From Ruminococcaceae bacterium UBA2857 (GTDB lineage: Bacteria > Bacillota > Clostridia > Oscillospirales > Acutalibacteraceae): a stretch of DNA of 46,862 bases. Positions 1 to 8,601 of the stretch are shown piece after piece. The notes under the pieces were generated by a model. It was not told where the DNA came from. It worked only from the letters and a program-made list of their open reading frames with translations, and made no database searches. The DNA is taken from positions 1 through 46,862 of the forward strand of contig DEFH01000018.1 of assembly GCA_002350705.1 (NCBI GenBank), written 5' to 3'. Within the stretch, counting starts at the first letter, position 1. The number at the start of each line of letters is the position of its first letter. Position numbers and translations under genes: made by a program.

Positions 1-23
1 TCTTGCCCATTTAGGTTAAAAAA

Positions 24-2402
24 ATGAAAGCAAATAGAATGTGGCTTTTTTCGGATGTTTTGGAAAAAAATAAAAGGGTGTTCAAAGTTCCGGTTTATCA
101 ACGAAATTATGACTGGAACAATATTCAATGTGAGAAACTGTATCATGACATCATAAATGCGAGTATAAATAATTGTCAACATTTCACAGGTACCGTTGTT
201 TATATAGATGATGTAAATGGTGGCAGTGGGTTAAATGAGGTTTTGATTATAGATGGACAGCAACGTATTACAACAGTGTATATTCTCCTTAAAGCACTGT
301 ATGATACATCGAAAGGCGTTTCCGTTAGGGTTGAGAGCGAAGTTGAGGAGATAATGTTTAACCGACACTGCGAGGAAAAATACAAAGTTAAGTTGAAACC
401 AGTCAAGATGGATAATGAGCAACTGATCCCCCTCATAAAAGACAAAATTGAGGAGATGAACAGAAATTCCAATGTTTACAAAAACTACATCATCTTCAAG
501 GATCTTATTAGAAAAACACTTGAGAATGGTTTGGAACTTAACGATATATTGAACGGTATAAAGAAACTTGAAATCGTGGAAATAATACTTGATAAATTGC
601 AAGGGGATGATCCACAGAAGATCTTTGAATCAATTAATTCGACAGGCTTAGAATTGAGTCTTGCTGATTTGATTCGTAATTATCTGCTTATGGATGATGC
701 ACAACAAAATGAATTGTACACCGAATACTGGTTAGTAATCGAGAAAAATGTTGGTTACAGCAACTTGGGTGACTTCGTTATTAACTATCTTAATTCTCAA
801 ATCTCCAAGTCGGTAAACAGCAAGAATGCCTATAGACTTTTTAAGGAACATTGTGAAGAAAAAAATCTTAGCCATAGAGATATTCTTACAGGATTGCGTA
901 GAACATCAAAATATTATGGTGCTTTCATAGGTGAAATCAAGTGCTATAGTCCAGAGGTAACAAAGTACTTAAATGCTTTTAATACAATTAAGCAAACTAC
1001 TGTTTTGCCGCTACTGTTCAAGATTTTTGATGATTATGAAGATAAGTATATTGATGAAAATATATTATGTAAAGTGTTGGATTATTTGCTCACTTATTTC
1101 ATCAGAACAACAGCCTGTGAAATAAACAAAAACATGGCGAAGTTTATGAAATCACTTTATGCGAGGGTAATTGGTAACAGTTACGAAAACTATTATGAAA
1201 AGTTCGTTTTGTTTTTAAATGATATTCATACAAACGACCGTATGCCAACCGACAAGGAGTTTGTAGAGGCATTGATTTATAAGCCACTTTATAAAAAGAA
1301 CATATGCAAGTATCTCCTTTCGGTTATTGAAAACTCAACCAAAGAACATATAGACGTTAGTAACCTTACTATTGAGCATATCCTACCGCAAAAAGAAAAT
1401 GCGGCTGTTTGGAAAAAAGAAGTAGGTGAGAATTATGGCAGTGTATATGAATTATACTTACACACACTTGGAAACCTTACTATAACAGGTCACAACAGTG
1501 AATTAGGAACAAAGTCGTTTGCGGAAAAGAAAAAAATCATCCAAGAAAATTCGAAAGCCAATATTCTCAATAGGGATGTCCTGTCGGCGGATAGGTGGAA
1601 TGAACATACCATATTGAGTAGAGCACATATACTGGCTGACATACTGATACATGAGTTTGAGTATGTGGATTTGCATGAGAATTTAAATGATGATAATAGA
1701 TTATCGTTTGATACAAATAGTGATTTTGATTTTGCGAACACTAAGCCAGCAGAATTTGTTTTTGCTGGTGAGCATACGAAGGTCACGAGTTGGGCTGATT
1801 TATTGGCTAAAATAATAAACATGGCATATGATCTCGATGCAGAAACAATAACAAAACTTGCCGCTGAGGATTATTCAATACCGAATGCCAAAAGAGTCTA
1901 TATATCGAATGATGAACGAAAAATTCATCGCAAACCGAAGCAAATTGATAGCAGTGGAATATTCTTTGAAACAAATTTATCTGCTAATAATATTATTTCT
2001 TTCGTTAAAGACCTGCTCGTGAAAATGCAGTTAGAAACAGATGATTTTAGTTTCTCGTTGTCTGAAATTCCGTTCAATATCAATGATGAGGATACTTGGG
2101 CTGAAGGGATGATTGCGACCGCTAAATTGTTTTATTGCTTTGTAGAAGAATTGGTTAAGAAGTCGCTGATAGATGAATCTGAAGTAGAAAGTCTTAAATC
2201 TAAGGAATATACAAAAAATTTGTTTCGTGCTACAGATTATCCAGCTTTTGCAAACAGCAGAAATGATAATATGGGAAATTCTACTTACAAGCGATATCGA
2301 GCAAAACCAGTTAATTATAATGGAATAGATATTTTTGTTTCTACGCAGTTTTTCGATTCGGACAGAGAGGCAATAATTGAATGGTATAGGAAACATCTTT
2401 GA
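24..2402 (+). CDS. DUF262/DUF1524 (GmrSD-like) protein, putative defence nuclease
   Basis: The N-terminus carries the DUF262 (ParB/Srx-like) signature: VPVYQRNYDW at residues 22-31 and IDGQQR at 76-81. The middle carries a DUF1524 HNH-like signature: IEHILPQ near residue 450 and LGNLTIT near 482. This pairing is that of GmrS/GmrD, BrxU and SspE-type enzymes, which restrict modified phage DNA using nucleotide-stimulated cleavage. About 230 further C-terminal residues (roughly 560-792) are not assigned to a domain here. The ATG at 24 is the first start in frame and has only a weak AGG upstream. The gene is visibly richer in A/T than the rest of the window, which suggests horizontal acquisition. 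Whether it sits in a defence island cannot be judged because the left flank is outside the window. The family call is firm; target and activity are inferred. Confidence 0.85.
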   Translation: MKANRMWLFSDVLEKNKRVFKVPVYQRNYDWNNIQCEKLYHDIINASINNCQHFTGTVVYIDDVNGGSGLNEVLIIDGQQRITTVYILLKALYDTSKGVSVRVESEVEEIMFNRHCEEKYKVKLKPVKMDNEQLIPLIKDKIEEMNRNSNVYKNYIIFKDLIRKTLENGLELNDILNGIKKLEIVEIILDKLQGDDPQKIFESINSTGLELSLADLIRNYLLMDDAQQNELYTEYWLVIEKNVGYSNLGDFVINYLNSQISKSVNSKNAYRLFKEHCEEKNLSHRDILTGLRRTSKYYGAFIGEIKCYSPEVTKYLNAFNTIKQTTVLPLLFKIFDDYEDKYIDENILCKVLDYLLTYFIRTTACEINKNMAKFMKSLYARVIGNSYENYYEKFVLFLNDIHTNDRMPTDKEFVEALIYKPLYKKNICKYLLSVIENSTKEHIDVSNLTIEHILPQKENAAVWKKEVGENYGSVYELYLHTLGNLTITGHNSELGTKSFAEKKKIIQENSKANILNRDVLSADRWNEHTILSRAHILADILIHEFEYVDLHENLNDDNRLSFDTNSDFDFANTKPAEFVFAGEHTKVTSWADLLAKIINMAYDLDAETITKLAAEDYSIPNAKRVYISNDERKIHRKPKQIDSSGIFFETNLSANNIISFVKDLLVKMQLETDDFSFSLSEIPFNINDEDTWAEGMIATAKLFYCFVEELVKKSLIDESEVESLKSKEYTKNLFRATDYPAFANSRNDNMGNSTYKRYRAKPVNYNGIDIFVSTQFFDSDREAIIEWYRKHL

Positions 2403-2424
2403 TTGATTATGGAAGGGTGAAAAT

Positions 2425-2517
2425 ATGTCAAATAATTTTAGAAATGCATTTTCGGGATTCGGAACTGAACTATTAGAAAGAATCAGAGCAGATTATAGAG
2501 ATAGACTGAATGGCTGA
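2425..2517 (+). CDS. 30-codon ORF, possible truncated gene
   Basis: An ATG 22 bases after the DUF262 stop is preceded by GGAAGGG at good spacing, and encodes a 30-residue peptide beginning MSNNFRNAFSGFG and ending in a charged helix-like tail (RIRADYRDRLNG). The translational coupling to the DUF262 gene is what supports it. It may be the N-terminal stub of a deleted second gene of the same defence operon, or a small accessory peptide. No family was recognised. Confidence 0.3.
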   Translation: MSNNFRNAFSGFGTELLERIRADYRDRLNG

Positions 2518-2556
2518 TTAGTGAATAAGTATAAAAAATTCTTTTACAAATGGAGA

Positions 2557-2643
2557 ATGAAAATGAAAGATATAAATAAGGAAATGAGAATGGTTCTATA
2601 CCATGCTGATGATAATTGCTTTGTGTGTTCTCAGAGATCTTGA
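2557..2643 (+). pseudogene. possible RhuM-like N-terminal remnant
   Basis: A 28-codon frame preceded by TGGAGA encodes a peptide including MRMVLYHADDN. The element 'xxVLYHADDxxxxV' resembles the first strand of RhuM-family (Fic/DOC-associated, island-borne) proteins, but the frame stops immediately afterwards. If real, this is a stub left by deletion. The match is short and could be chance. Confidence 0.22.
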
Positions 2644-2742
2644 TATTTTCCGGACTGTTTCTGACAATAACCTTGCTGCATAATCCTTTTTTGCGATAGC
2701 GAAAATTTACAGTGTCACCGCAGCAGCTTCTTCATCAACAAA

Positions 2743-2780
2743 CCCGCACAGCAATGCAATGATCTGCAATGCTGTGCGGG
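2743..2780 (-). terminator. terminator of the MacB-like operon
   Basis: CCCGCACAGCA pairs with TGCTGTGCGGG (11 bp, G/C-rich). Read on the minus strand, it lies just after the ATPase stop at 2791 and is followed by TTTGTTG. It probably ends the protease-permease-ATPase transcript. Confidence 0.75.
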
Positions 2781-2790
2781 TATTATCTTA

Positions 2791-3471
2791 TCAGACTATC
2801 ACACGATCCTTGAGAGTAACTATTCTGCTGCTGTATGAAGCGGATTCAGCCGAGTGAGTGACTTGGAGTATAGTGATCCCCTTTTCTTGATTGAGCCTTT
2901 TGAAAAGCTGCATGATCTCAGTGCCCGAAGCTGCATCCAGATTACCTGTCGGCTCATCTGCGAGGATTATTTCAGGTTCTCCGATGACAGCTCTTGCGAT
3001 CGCAACACGCTGCTGCTGACCGCCTGAAAGCTGTGCAGGATATGAACGTTTTTTATCCTGAAGTCCTGTGATAGAAAGTATCTCCTCATATTTTTCTTTG
3101 TAATCGGAAAGCTTTTTACCGCTCATTTCAAGCGACAGAAGGATATTGTCCTCAACATTGAGATTTGCAGCAAGGTTATAGAACTGAAATACAAAACCCA
3201 TCTTCTCACTGCGCAGCTGAGAAAGCTTTGAATCGTTCAGCTTTGAGATATCCTGACCGGAAACCGTGATCTCACCCGTGAAATCTCTGTCAAGTCCTCC
3301 GATAAGATAAAGGAGTGTTGATTTGCCTGTTCCGGATTCGCCCATCAGCGAAACAAAGCTGCCTTTTTCAATATCAAGCTGTGCTCCATCGAGAACGACC
3401 TGAGCGGTCTCCCCCTTTCCGAATGTCTTGTGCAGGTCTTTTGCTCTTATAATATAATTGTTTTCGTTCAT
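2791..3471 (-). CDS. ABC transporter ATP-binding protein, MacB/LolD type
   Basis: This 226-residue ATPase has Walker A (GESGTGKST), Q-loop (FQFYNL), signature (LSGGQQQR), Walker B (ILADEPTGNLD) and the H-loop (THS). The GNLD after Walker B and the short length are typical of the MacB/LolD/FtsE group, whose mechanotransmission permeases have FtsX folds. It should energise the permease encoded directly upstream. The start at 3471 is preferred over a longer frame from 3528 because GGGAGGG lies 8 bases before it and the longer version would overlap the permease. The gap to the permease stop is 22 bases, consistent with one operon. All catalytic motifs are intact. The substrate is unknown; the neighbouring secreted peptidase makes a peptide or lipoprotein substrate worth considering. 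Confidence 0.92.
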   Translation of the reverse strand: MNENNYIIRAKDLHKTFGKGETAQVVLDGAQLDIEKGSFVSLMGESGTGKSTLLYLIGGLDRDFTGEITVSGQDISKLNDSKLSQLRSEKMGFVFQFYNLAANLNVEDNILLSLEMSGKKLSDYKEKYEEILSITGLQDKKRSYPAQLSGGQQQRVAIARAVIGEPEIILADEPTGNLDAASGTEIMQLFKRLNQEKGITILQVTHSAESASYSSRIVTLKDRVIV

Positions 3472-3493
3472 CTTTATTTCCCTCCCGATCAGA

Positions 3494-5956
3494 TTAATCT
3501 GAGTTTGTTTTGATCTCTTTGACAACATCCATCTTTGAAAGCATCCTTACAGGCTTGATAACAACGATCATCATAAGCAGCGATGCTATCACACCAAATA
3601 TTACCGAATAAAGTACAGGGCTGACAAGAACTACAGTCATATTTATCATTGTAAGTGCTTTTCCGATAACATTCAGGAAGTACAGACTGAAAGCAGATGC
3701 CGATGCGACAGAAAGCACGATCATAAGTGCTGCCTCGATAACGATCAGCTTTTTCAGTTTGTTCTTGCTCATTGATGAAGAATAGAATATCGCATATTTT
3801 CTTCTTGACTGCTCAAATCCCATAAGCATATTGCTTGATGTTCCGAGCAGTGACAGCACAATACCAAGAACGATTATGGAATAAAGAATAGTAAGTATGC
3901 TCTCGACCGAACTTCTGACTTCGATCATGAATTCCTCATTCGTCATGATTCTCATGGAATTGTCAGGCAGAGTTGCTCTCAGCATTTCCATGACCTCAAA
4001 GGTCTTTTCGGGCTTGGAATCGATCAGGATATATGTTGGCTCATCGTAATATATCCTTTTGTATCTGTCGAGATTTATCATCATTGTATTTCCCATATTA
4101 TTGAAATATAATGCATCGATCAGAGCACTGACCTTTAATTTAAGTTCTTGTTTCAGGTATTTTTCATTATTCAGAACAAGTGTTACCTCGTCTCCGACTT
4201 TCAGCGAAAGCTTATTCGCAAGTGCCTTGTCCAAAGCAATTTCATCTTCACCGAGTTTGTCGGGACAGTCTGAGATACCGCTTACATATTTAAATCCGCC
4301 ATCGGGGTAACCCATAAGCAAGGTTTCACACTTTTCACTGTTAAGCATAACATATGAATCATACATGAAATTTTTGTAATAAATGATTTCCACATCATTT
4401 ACGCCATCAATCGTTTTTACAAGTTCATATGTTGCACCGCTGCGTGTCGGGTTTGTGTCGATGATACTTGTATGATAAACAGGGTCAGATACCATATTCA
4501 TAACCGAAATGCTGAGAATCAGCACAGCGATTGTTGCCGATACAGCAGAAACAATGAGCTGAGCGGAAGAAACGCTGCTTTTTGTGCTTGAGATCTCCTT
4601 TGCTGCGAGCTTTGCAACAGGCATATTGAGCTTTGAAAACAGATTTGCAAGCAGCTTTGAAATAAAACAGACGACCATCGGGAAAACCAGGACAAGACCG
4701 ATGACCGAACAGAATACGCTCAGTACTATCATTATAAAGTCTTCAAAGACAATGTATATAACAACACTTGCAATCAGAAGGATAACTCCTGCCACAGCAA
4801 AAAGCTTTGACGGCATATATACGGAATCCTTTGTACCGAAAATAATATCTCTGACAGGTGTCTTTGCCGCTTTCATGATTGCAGAGATCGAAAACAGTAC
4901 CTGGATCAGTATTACCAGCACGATTACCAGACAGATAGTAAAAATATTGACACCATCGTTGACTTCCATCCCTTCGACTGGCGGCGGAGTCATTCCGAGA
5001 GCCGAAAACTGTCTCATCGGCAGGAACAGCAATGTTCCCAATACACCTCCGCAAAGTCCATAAAATGCACTTTCTGCGATCAGCAGCATTCCCGTACCGA
5101 ATATACTTCCGCCGATGCTGCGGAGCATTCCGACAACGGACATTCTCTCATTGACGATGTGCTTTGACATTGAAACTATGATGAAGCATACCATCAGAAA
5201 AACAACTGCAAAGATCAGATAATAGATACTGAGCATACTGTCGAGGGCATCTTGTGCTTCTACTCCTGTGCTGTTCATGAAAGCATAATTCCTATGCTTT
5301 GCCATCACGCCAAGTATGGTTTCATTCAGATGTTCTTCGGGTATATCTGCATATAGTGTATCAATACTGCCTGATTTTACTCCCTTTATCTCACAGCAGA
5401 GTTCAGGAGTCACGATAACTGCCATCGGGGTACGTGTCAGCATCTTTGTGGGTCTTACTATTTCAAGTATTTTCAGCGAATACTCTTTTCCGTGGCAGCC
5501 GTAAAAATCAAATTTATCTCCGACCTTTTTGTCAAACTGTTTTGCAACATCGGTCGTGATAGTTGCACCGCCTTCAGTCAGGATCTCAGATTCAACAAGC
5601 CCCATTTCCAATGCCTTTTGTGTATCTATTCCGATAACACTTATGTTTACATTGCTGACGTACTTAACATATTTATCATTGGGCTGAGTTATCTTTATAC
5701 TCTCTGTAACCTGACCGAGAGTTCTTGTGCCCTGTGGGAATTCATCATCTTTTATATTGATATCTGTACCAATGCAGACCATATCCGCCTCACCAAATTG
5801 TGAGAAAAAGAAGGCTCTCAGGTCATTTTTCACTGAATTTATTCCTGAAATACAGAATAATGCCGCAAATGCCGCTGCGGCAAGAGACAGAATAATAATA
5901 ATCGTACGCAAAGGTTTTCCGACAACATTGCGGAGTATCAATTTAGCTCTTATCAT
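3494..5956 (-). CDS. ABC transporter permease, FtsX/MacB family
   Basis: This 820-residue membrane protein has an N-terminal membrane helix (about residues 15-35) followed by an extracytoplasmic MacB-like core domain. A first cluster of helices lies around 240-360. A second FtsX-like unit follows (a helix near 455-480, a second extracytoplasmic domain, and three helices near the C-terminus). This duplicated architecture is usual for Gram-positive FtsX-like exporters and lipoprotein or peptide-resistance transporters. It lies 4 bases after the M13 peptidase stop and 22 bases before the ATPase, so all three are probably co-transcribed and form one machine. No accessory histidine kinase or response regulator is adjacent, unlike BceAB-type systems. 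The transported molecule cannot be inferred. Confidence 0.88.
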   Translation of the reverse strand: MIRAKLILRNVVGKPLRTIIIILSLAAAAFAALFCISGINSVKNDLRAFFFSQFGEADMVCIGTDINIKDDEFPQGTRTLGQVTESIKITQPNDKYVKYVSNVNISVIGIDTQKALEMGLVESEILTEGGATITTDVAKQFDKKVGDKFDFYGCHGKEYSLKILEIVRPTKMLTRTPMAVIVTPELCCEIKGVKSGSIDTLYADIPEEHLNETILGVMAKHRNYAFMNSTGVEAQDALDSMLSIYYLIFAVVFLMVCFIIVSMSKHIVNERMSVVGMLRSIGGSIFGTGMLLIAESAFYGLCGGVLGTLLFLPMRQFSALGMTPPPVEGMEVNDGVNIFTICLVIVLVILIQVLFSISAIMKAAKTPVRDIIFGTKDSVYMPSKLFAVAGVILLIASVVIYIVFEDFIMIVLSVFCSVIGLVLVFPMVVCFISKLLANLFSKLNMPVAKLAAKEISSTKSSVSSAQLIVSAVSATIAVLILSISVMNMVSDPVYHTSIIDTNPTRSGATYELVKTIDGVNDVEIIYYKNFMYDSYVMLNSEKCETLLMGYPDGGFKYVSGISDCPDKLGEDEIALDKALANKLSLKVGDEVTLVLNNEKYLKQELKLKVSALIDALYFNNMGNTMMINLDRYKRIYYDEPTYILIDSKPEKTFEVMEMLRATLPDNSMRIMTNEEFMIEVRSSVESILTILYSIIVLGIVLSLLGTSSNMLMGFEQSRRKYAIFYSSSMSKNKLKKLIVIEAALMIVLSVASASAFSLYFLNVIGKALTMINMTVVLVSPVLYSVIFGVIASLLMMIVVIKPVRMLSKMDVVKEIKTNSD

Positions 5957-5960
5957 ATCT

Positions 5961-7931
5961 TCACCACACCTTTATTCTGTTCTCGGGAGCAACATACATT
6001 TTGTCCGATTCCTTGATGTCATATGCCTCATAGAATTGATCGACTGAGGATATTACCGCATTGACTCTTGCTTCGCCCGGGCTGTGCTCATCGCCCTCGA
6101 GCTGCATCAAAACATCAGTTATTTCGGTTATCGCAGCCCACTGCTGAGCTTCTCCCTCGAGTATCTGCCTGATCTCTTCCTTGTTGTCAGTGATATTTAC
6201 AAGACACTCCATAGCACCAATATCGGCAATATTCTCTCCGAGCGTCTTTTCTCCGTCGATACTGTAAATATCGAGTATCTTATAATTCTGATAATAATCG
6301 ATGACCTTTTCCTGCAGTATTTTGTATGCATCACGGTCAGCCTTTTCGATGAATTCCGGATCATAGCATCCGTTCTTATCAAAATTTATGCCGATTGAAT
6401 CGAAGGCATGGTTTATCTCATGTGCTATTACATGACCGAGCATTCCGAGATTTTTGTATTCTCCGAGTTTCGGATCAAATGCCGCCTTGCTGAGCATTAC
6501 TGCAGGTATCGTTACCGTATTTGATAACGGCGAATAGACTGCATCGACTGTTGTGGGAGAAAGTCCCCATGTACTTCTGTCAGCCTTTTCGCTGAGCTTT
6601 TTCTTTTCGAGCTGAACATTGTATTTTTTGATGCTGATAAGATTTCCTATCAGTGTTCCGCCTTTTTCTTTCGGAATGAGAGCATAGGGTGTGTGATAAT
6701 CCTTGTTATATCCGACAAGGAATATCATATTATCAAGTTTTTCCGTCAGTTTTTTCTTTGAATCATTGCTGAATCTTGAAGAGCTCTGTATCAGCTCACG
6801 GCACGACTTCCTGATATCTGTCAGCATTTTTTCCGCCATATTCATCACTTCATCTGTACATATCTCTTTTCCGTATATAATACCGAGTTCCTCGGGAAGA
6901 TTGTCATAGATAAACAGCTTGCCCTTTCTTTGAAGTTCCGTTTCTTTGTCCACAAGAGATGAAAAACCGTCCTGACTGCTCGGCGGAAGTGCATCGTTAT
7001 ATGTAAATATCGCACAGGCAAGTGTATAATCCTTGAGAGCACGGAGGTTTTCAGAAGTGAATAATTCATCTACCTTTTTCGCACTTCCCTCATCATAGAC
7101 GATGATCTTATCCTCGCTGAAACCGAATGATTCAAACATCAGATCAACATTGATATTCTTGAACATCTTTTTCAGTTCGTCTCTTGAATAAAGTTTGTAA
7201 TGCTTTTCGATATTGTATTCTTCTTTTGAATCCAGCATTGCGTAAATGATATCGTTTACTATACTGACTGCTGACTGGGCTCTTTCAAGATTATTTGTTT
7301 CTTTTTCGTCTATTATTGAAATAGTGCTTTTGATGATATCCCCGACATTTTCAGAACCATTATCAGTCTTTGTGAAGTTTTCCTTCATATTTCCCATTGT
7401 ATTTATCCTGAAAAGATAAAGCCTGTTGATTGAGGTATCAGCCATATCGGGCTTTATTTCAAAATTGAAAAATGAGGAAACTCCATATTCCTGATAGATC
7501 GTTCCCATTGCGGCAATCAGCTCATCTGTGGTATTGCACTGTTCTATCATCGCTGCGATCGGCATAAGCGGAGTAACTCCGACAGCTTCTCTCGCATCAA
7601 TATCCATATACTGCTCATACAGAGTCTTTATCTGAGTTTCATCAGCGGTTTTTCCATCTTTGCAGCAGCGATCCACAATCGCAGAAATGTCCTTTTCAAG
7701 TTCCTCATTGATCTGATCCATTCTGGTGTAACTTTTGCTGTCATACGGTACCTGAGCCGTTGTCAGAAAATCATAATTGACATATTCGTAAAAATCCTCG
7801 CCGGGTTTCGGTCTTTCAGCTATCGCAGCTGTTTGTTTCGGCTGGGACATAACAGGTTCCTCGGGAGTGCAGGCACACAGACCCGCTGTCATGACCAGCA
7901 AAAGCAGCAGCGACACAACTTTTTTCTTCAT
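5961..7931 (-). CDS. M13-family zinc metallopeptidase lipoprotein (neprilysin/PepO-like)
   Basis: This 656-residue protein begins with a lipoprotein signal: MKKK, a hydrophobic run, then a lipobox-like LCAC around residue 21. It should be lipid-anchored outside the membrane. Zinc-binding HEINH is at 504-508 and the third-ligand motif ENIAD is at 566-570 (E566 ligand, D570 supporting). The C-terminal tail (EARVNA, then APENRIKVW) is the usual M13 ending. The family cleaves oligopeptides of up to about 40 residues. The start at 7931 is chosen because AGAAAGG lies 9 bases upstream and gives a clean signal peptide; frames from 7940 or 8015 would add a spurious N-terminus. It is the first gene of the operon with the MacB-like transporter. 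All catalytic residues are present. Confidence 0.9.
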   Translation of the reverse strand: MKKKVVSLLLLLVMTAGLCACTPEEPVMSQPKQTAAIAERPKPGEDFYEYVNYDFLTTAQVPYDSKSYTRMDQINEELEKDISAIVDRCCKDGKTADETQIKTLYEQYMDIDAREAVGVTPLMPIAAMIEQCNTTDELIAAMGTIYQEYGVSSFFNFEIKPDMADTSINRLYLFRINTMGNMKENFTKTDNGSENVGDIIKSTISIIDEKETNNLERAQSAVSIVNDIIYAMLDSKEEYNIEKHYKLYSRDELKKMFKNINVDLMFESFGFSEDKIIVYDEGSAKKVDELFTSENLRALKDYTLACAIFTYNDALPPSSQDGFSSLVDKETELQRKGKLFIYDNLPEELGIIYGKEICTDEVMNMAEKMLTDIRKSCRELIQSSSRFSNDSKKKLTEKLDNMIFLVGYNKDYHTPYALIPKEKGGTLIGNLISIKKYNVQLEKKKLSEKADRSTWGLSPTTVDAVYSPLSNTVTIPAVMLSKAAFDPKLGEYKNLGMLGHVIAHEINHAFDSIGINFDKNGCYDPEFIEKADRDAYKILQEKVIDYYQNYKILDIYSIDGEKTLGENIADIGAMECLVNITDNKEEIRQILEGEAQQWAAITEITDVLMQLEGDEHSPGEARVNAVISSVDQFYEAYDIKESDKMYVAPENRIKVW

Positions 7932-7986
7932 TTGCAACATCCTTTCTGTCCGTTTTTTAAATACCATGTCACTAAACATTACTAAA

Positions 7987-8015
7987 ATTCTATCACCTCG
8001 CTCTTTTTTTTTCAA
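7987..8015 (-). promoter_or_regulatory. sigma-A-type promoter for the M13/MacB operon
   Basis: On the minus strand, TTGAAA (8010-8015) and TAGAAT (7987-7992) are separated by 17 bases and lie about 55 bases before the start at 7931. Both elements are close to consensus. Confidence 0.6.
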
Positions 8016-8558
8016 TATTTTTTATTAAAAACTAACCTTTCTTATTATCATCGACTGCTTTGAAAACTATTGATGTGAGACTAAAAAATGAGGACCAACC
8101 CTGTGTTTGGGATTGGTTCTCCGGTCAGTTAGATATTAAGTTTTGATACGCTACGCTAATTCAACGAACAATATTTGTTGGGGTTTGGGAGACGAAATTG
8201 AGGATATACACAATGAAATAAAATGGCGTTAAAATTATTCTACAAATATTTACCGAATTTATTTTTTATTGTCAAATTTTTCAAATTGTGATAAAATGAT
8301 ATTGGATTTACAGTAATCCATAAAATTAACACATTTTGCAAGAATTAAACCAACCTATACAATCAAAATCAGATATTTTTTTAAAGCAATATCTACACCG
8401 GTCTTCAATTCATCAACCGTTCCGGCTTTCAGTTTTCTAAGAATACTTTACATATTTTCTCAGAGAGTAACAAACAAAAATTCATTTCTTTCCATACGAT
8501 ACCTGTTTGACAGATAAAAAAATTCCAAAAAAATCTTCAAACTTGCTGAAATTTATGG
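8016..8558. other. gene-poor region upstream of pyrK
   Basis: About 540 bases lie between the divergent operon promoters. It contains no intact gene. An imperfect inverted repeat (ACCAACCC ... GGATTGGT) lies near 8094-8119. A short open plus-strand stretch near 8139-8231 and an interrupted minus-strand frame at 8355-8495 look like worn coding sequence. No pyrimidine attenuator structure was recognised next to pyrK. Confidence 0.5.
8355..8495 (-). pseudogene. interrupted minus-strand frame, possible gene remnant
   Basis: Reading from an ATG at 8495, with AGGTATCGT before it, one frame encodes MERNEFLFVTL, stop, ENM, stop, then a protein-like run containing LRKLKAGTVDELKTGVD and a final stop. 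Two in-frame stops separate an apparent start from the amphipathic charged segment. This is suggestive of a decayed small gene. No family was recognised and chance cannot be excluded. Confidence 0.22.
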
Positions 8559-8564
8559 TATAAT
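8536..8564 (+). promoter_or_regulatory. extended -10 promoter of the pyrK-pyrD operon
   Basis: TTCAAA (8536-8541), a 17-base spacer, and TATAAT (8559-8564) preceded by TGG form an extended -10 promoter 38 bases before the pyrK start. The short leader leaves no room for a PyrR-type attenuator. Confidence 0.7.
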
Positions 8565-8601
8565 GTCATTATACGAAAAAACGGAAAGGATGTATTTTCT
8601 T

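Larger units (their letters stand above)
2403..2790. other. gene-poor stretch with tiny ORFs and a terminator
   Basis: This gap between the DUF262 gene and the convergent ABC operon holds two short reading frames with plausible ribosome sites (2425-2517 and 2557-2643) and a strong hairpin at 2743-2780. The first part is AT-rich like the DUF262 gene. The last ~150 bases have the base composition of the ABC operon, so an edge of transferred DNA may lie near 2640-2700. Nothing else was recognised. Confidence 0.5.

Noticed and set aside
8094..8119. Hairpin ACCAACCC ... GGATTGGT as a terminator or riboswitch
   Set aside because: It contains a mismatch and has no T-run or conserved aptamer-like core; significance unclear.
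8139..8231. Open plus-strand stretch ending in a protein-like segment (GLGDEIEDIHNEIKWR)
   Set aside because: About 30 codons, no start with ribosome site, no recognised family; may be an old gene tail but unsupported.
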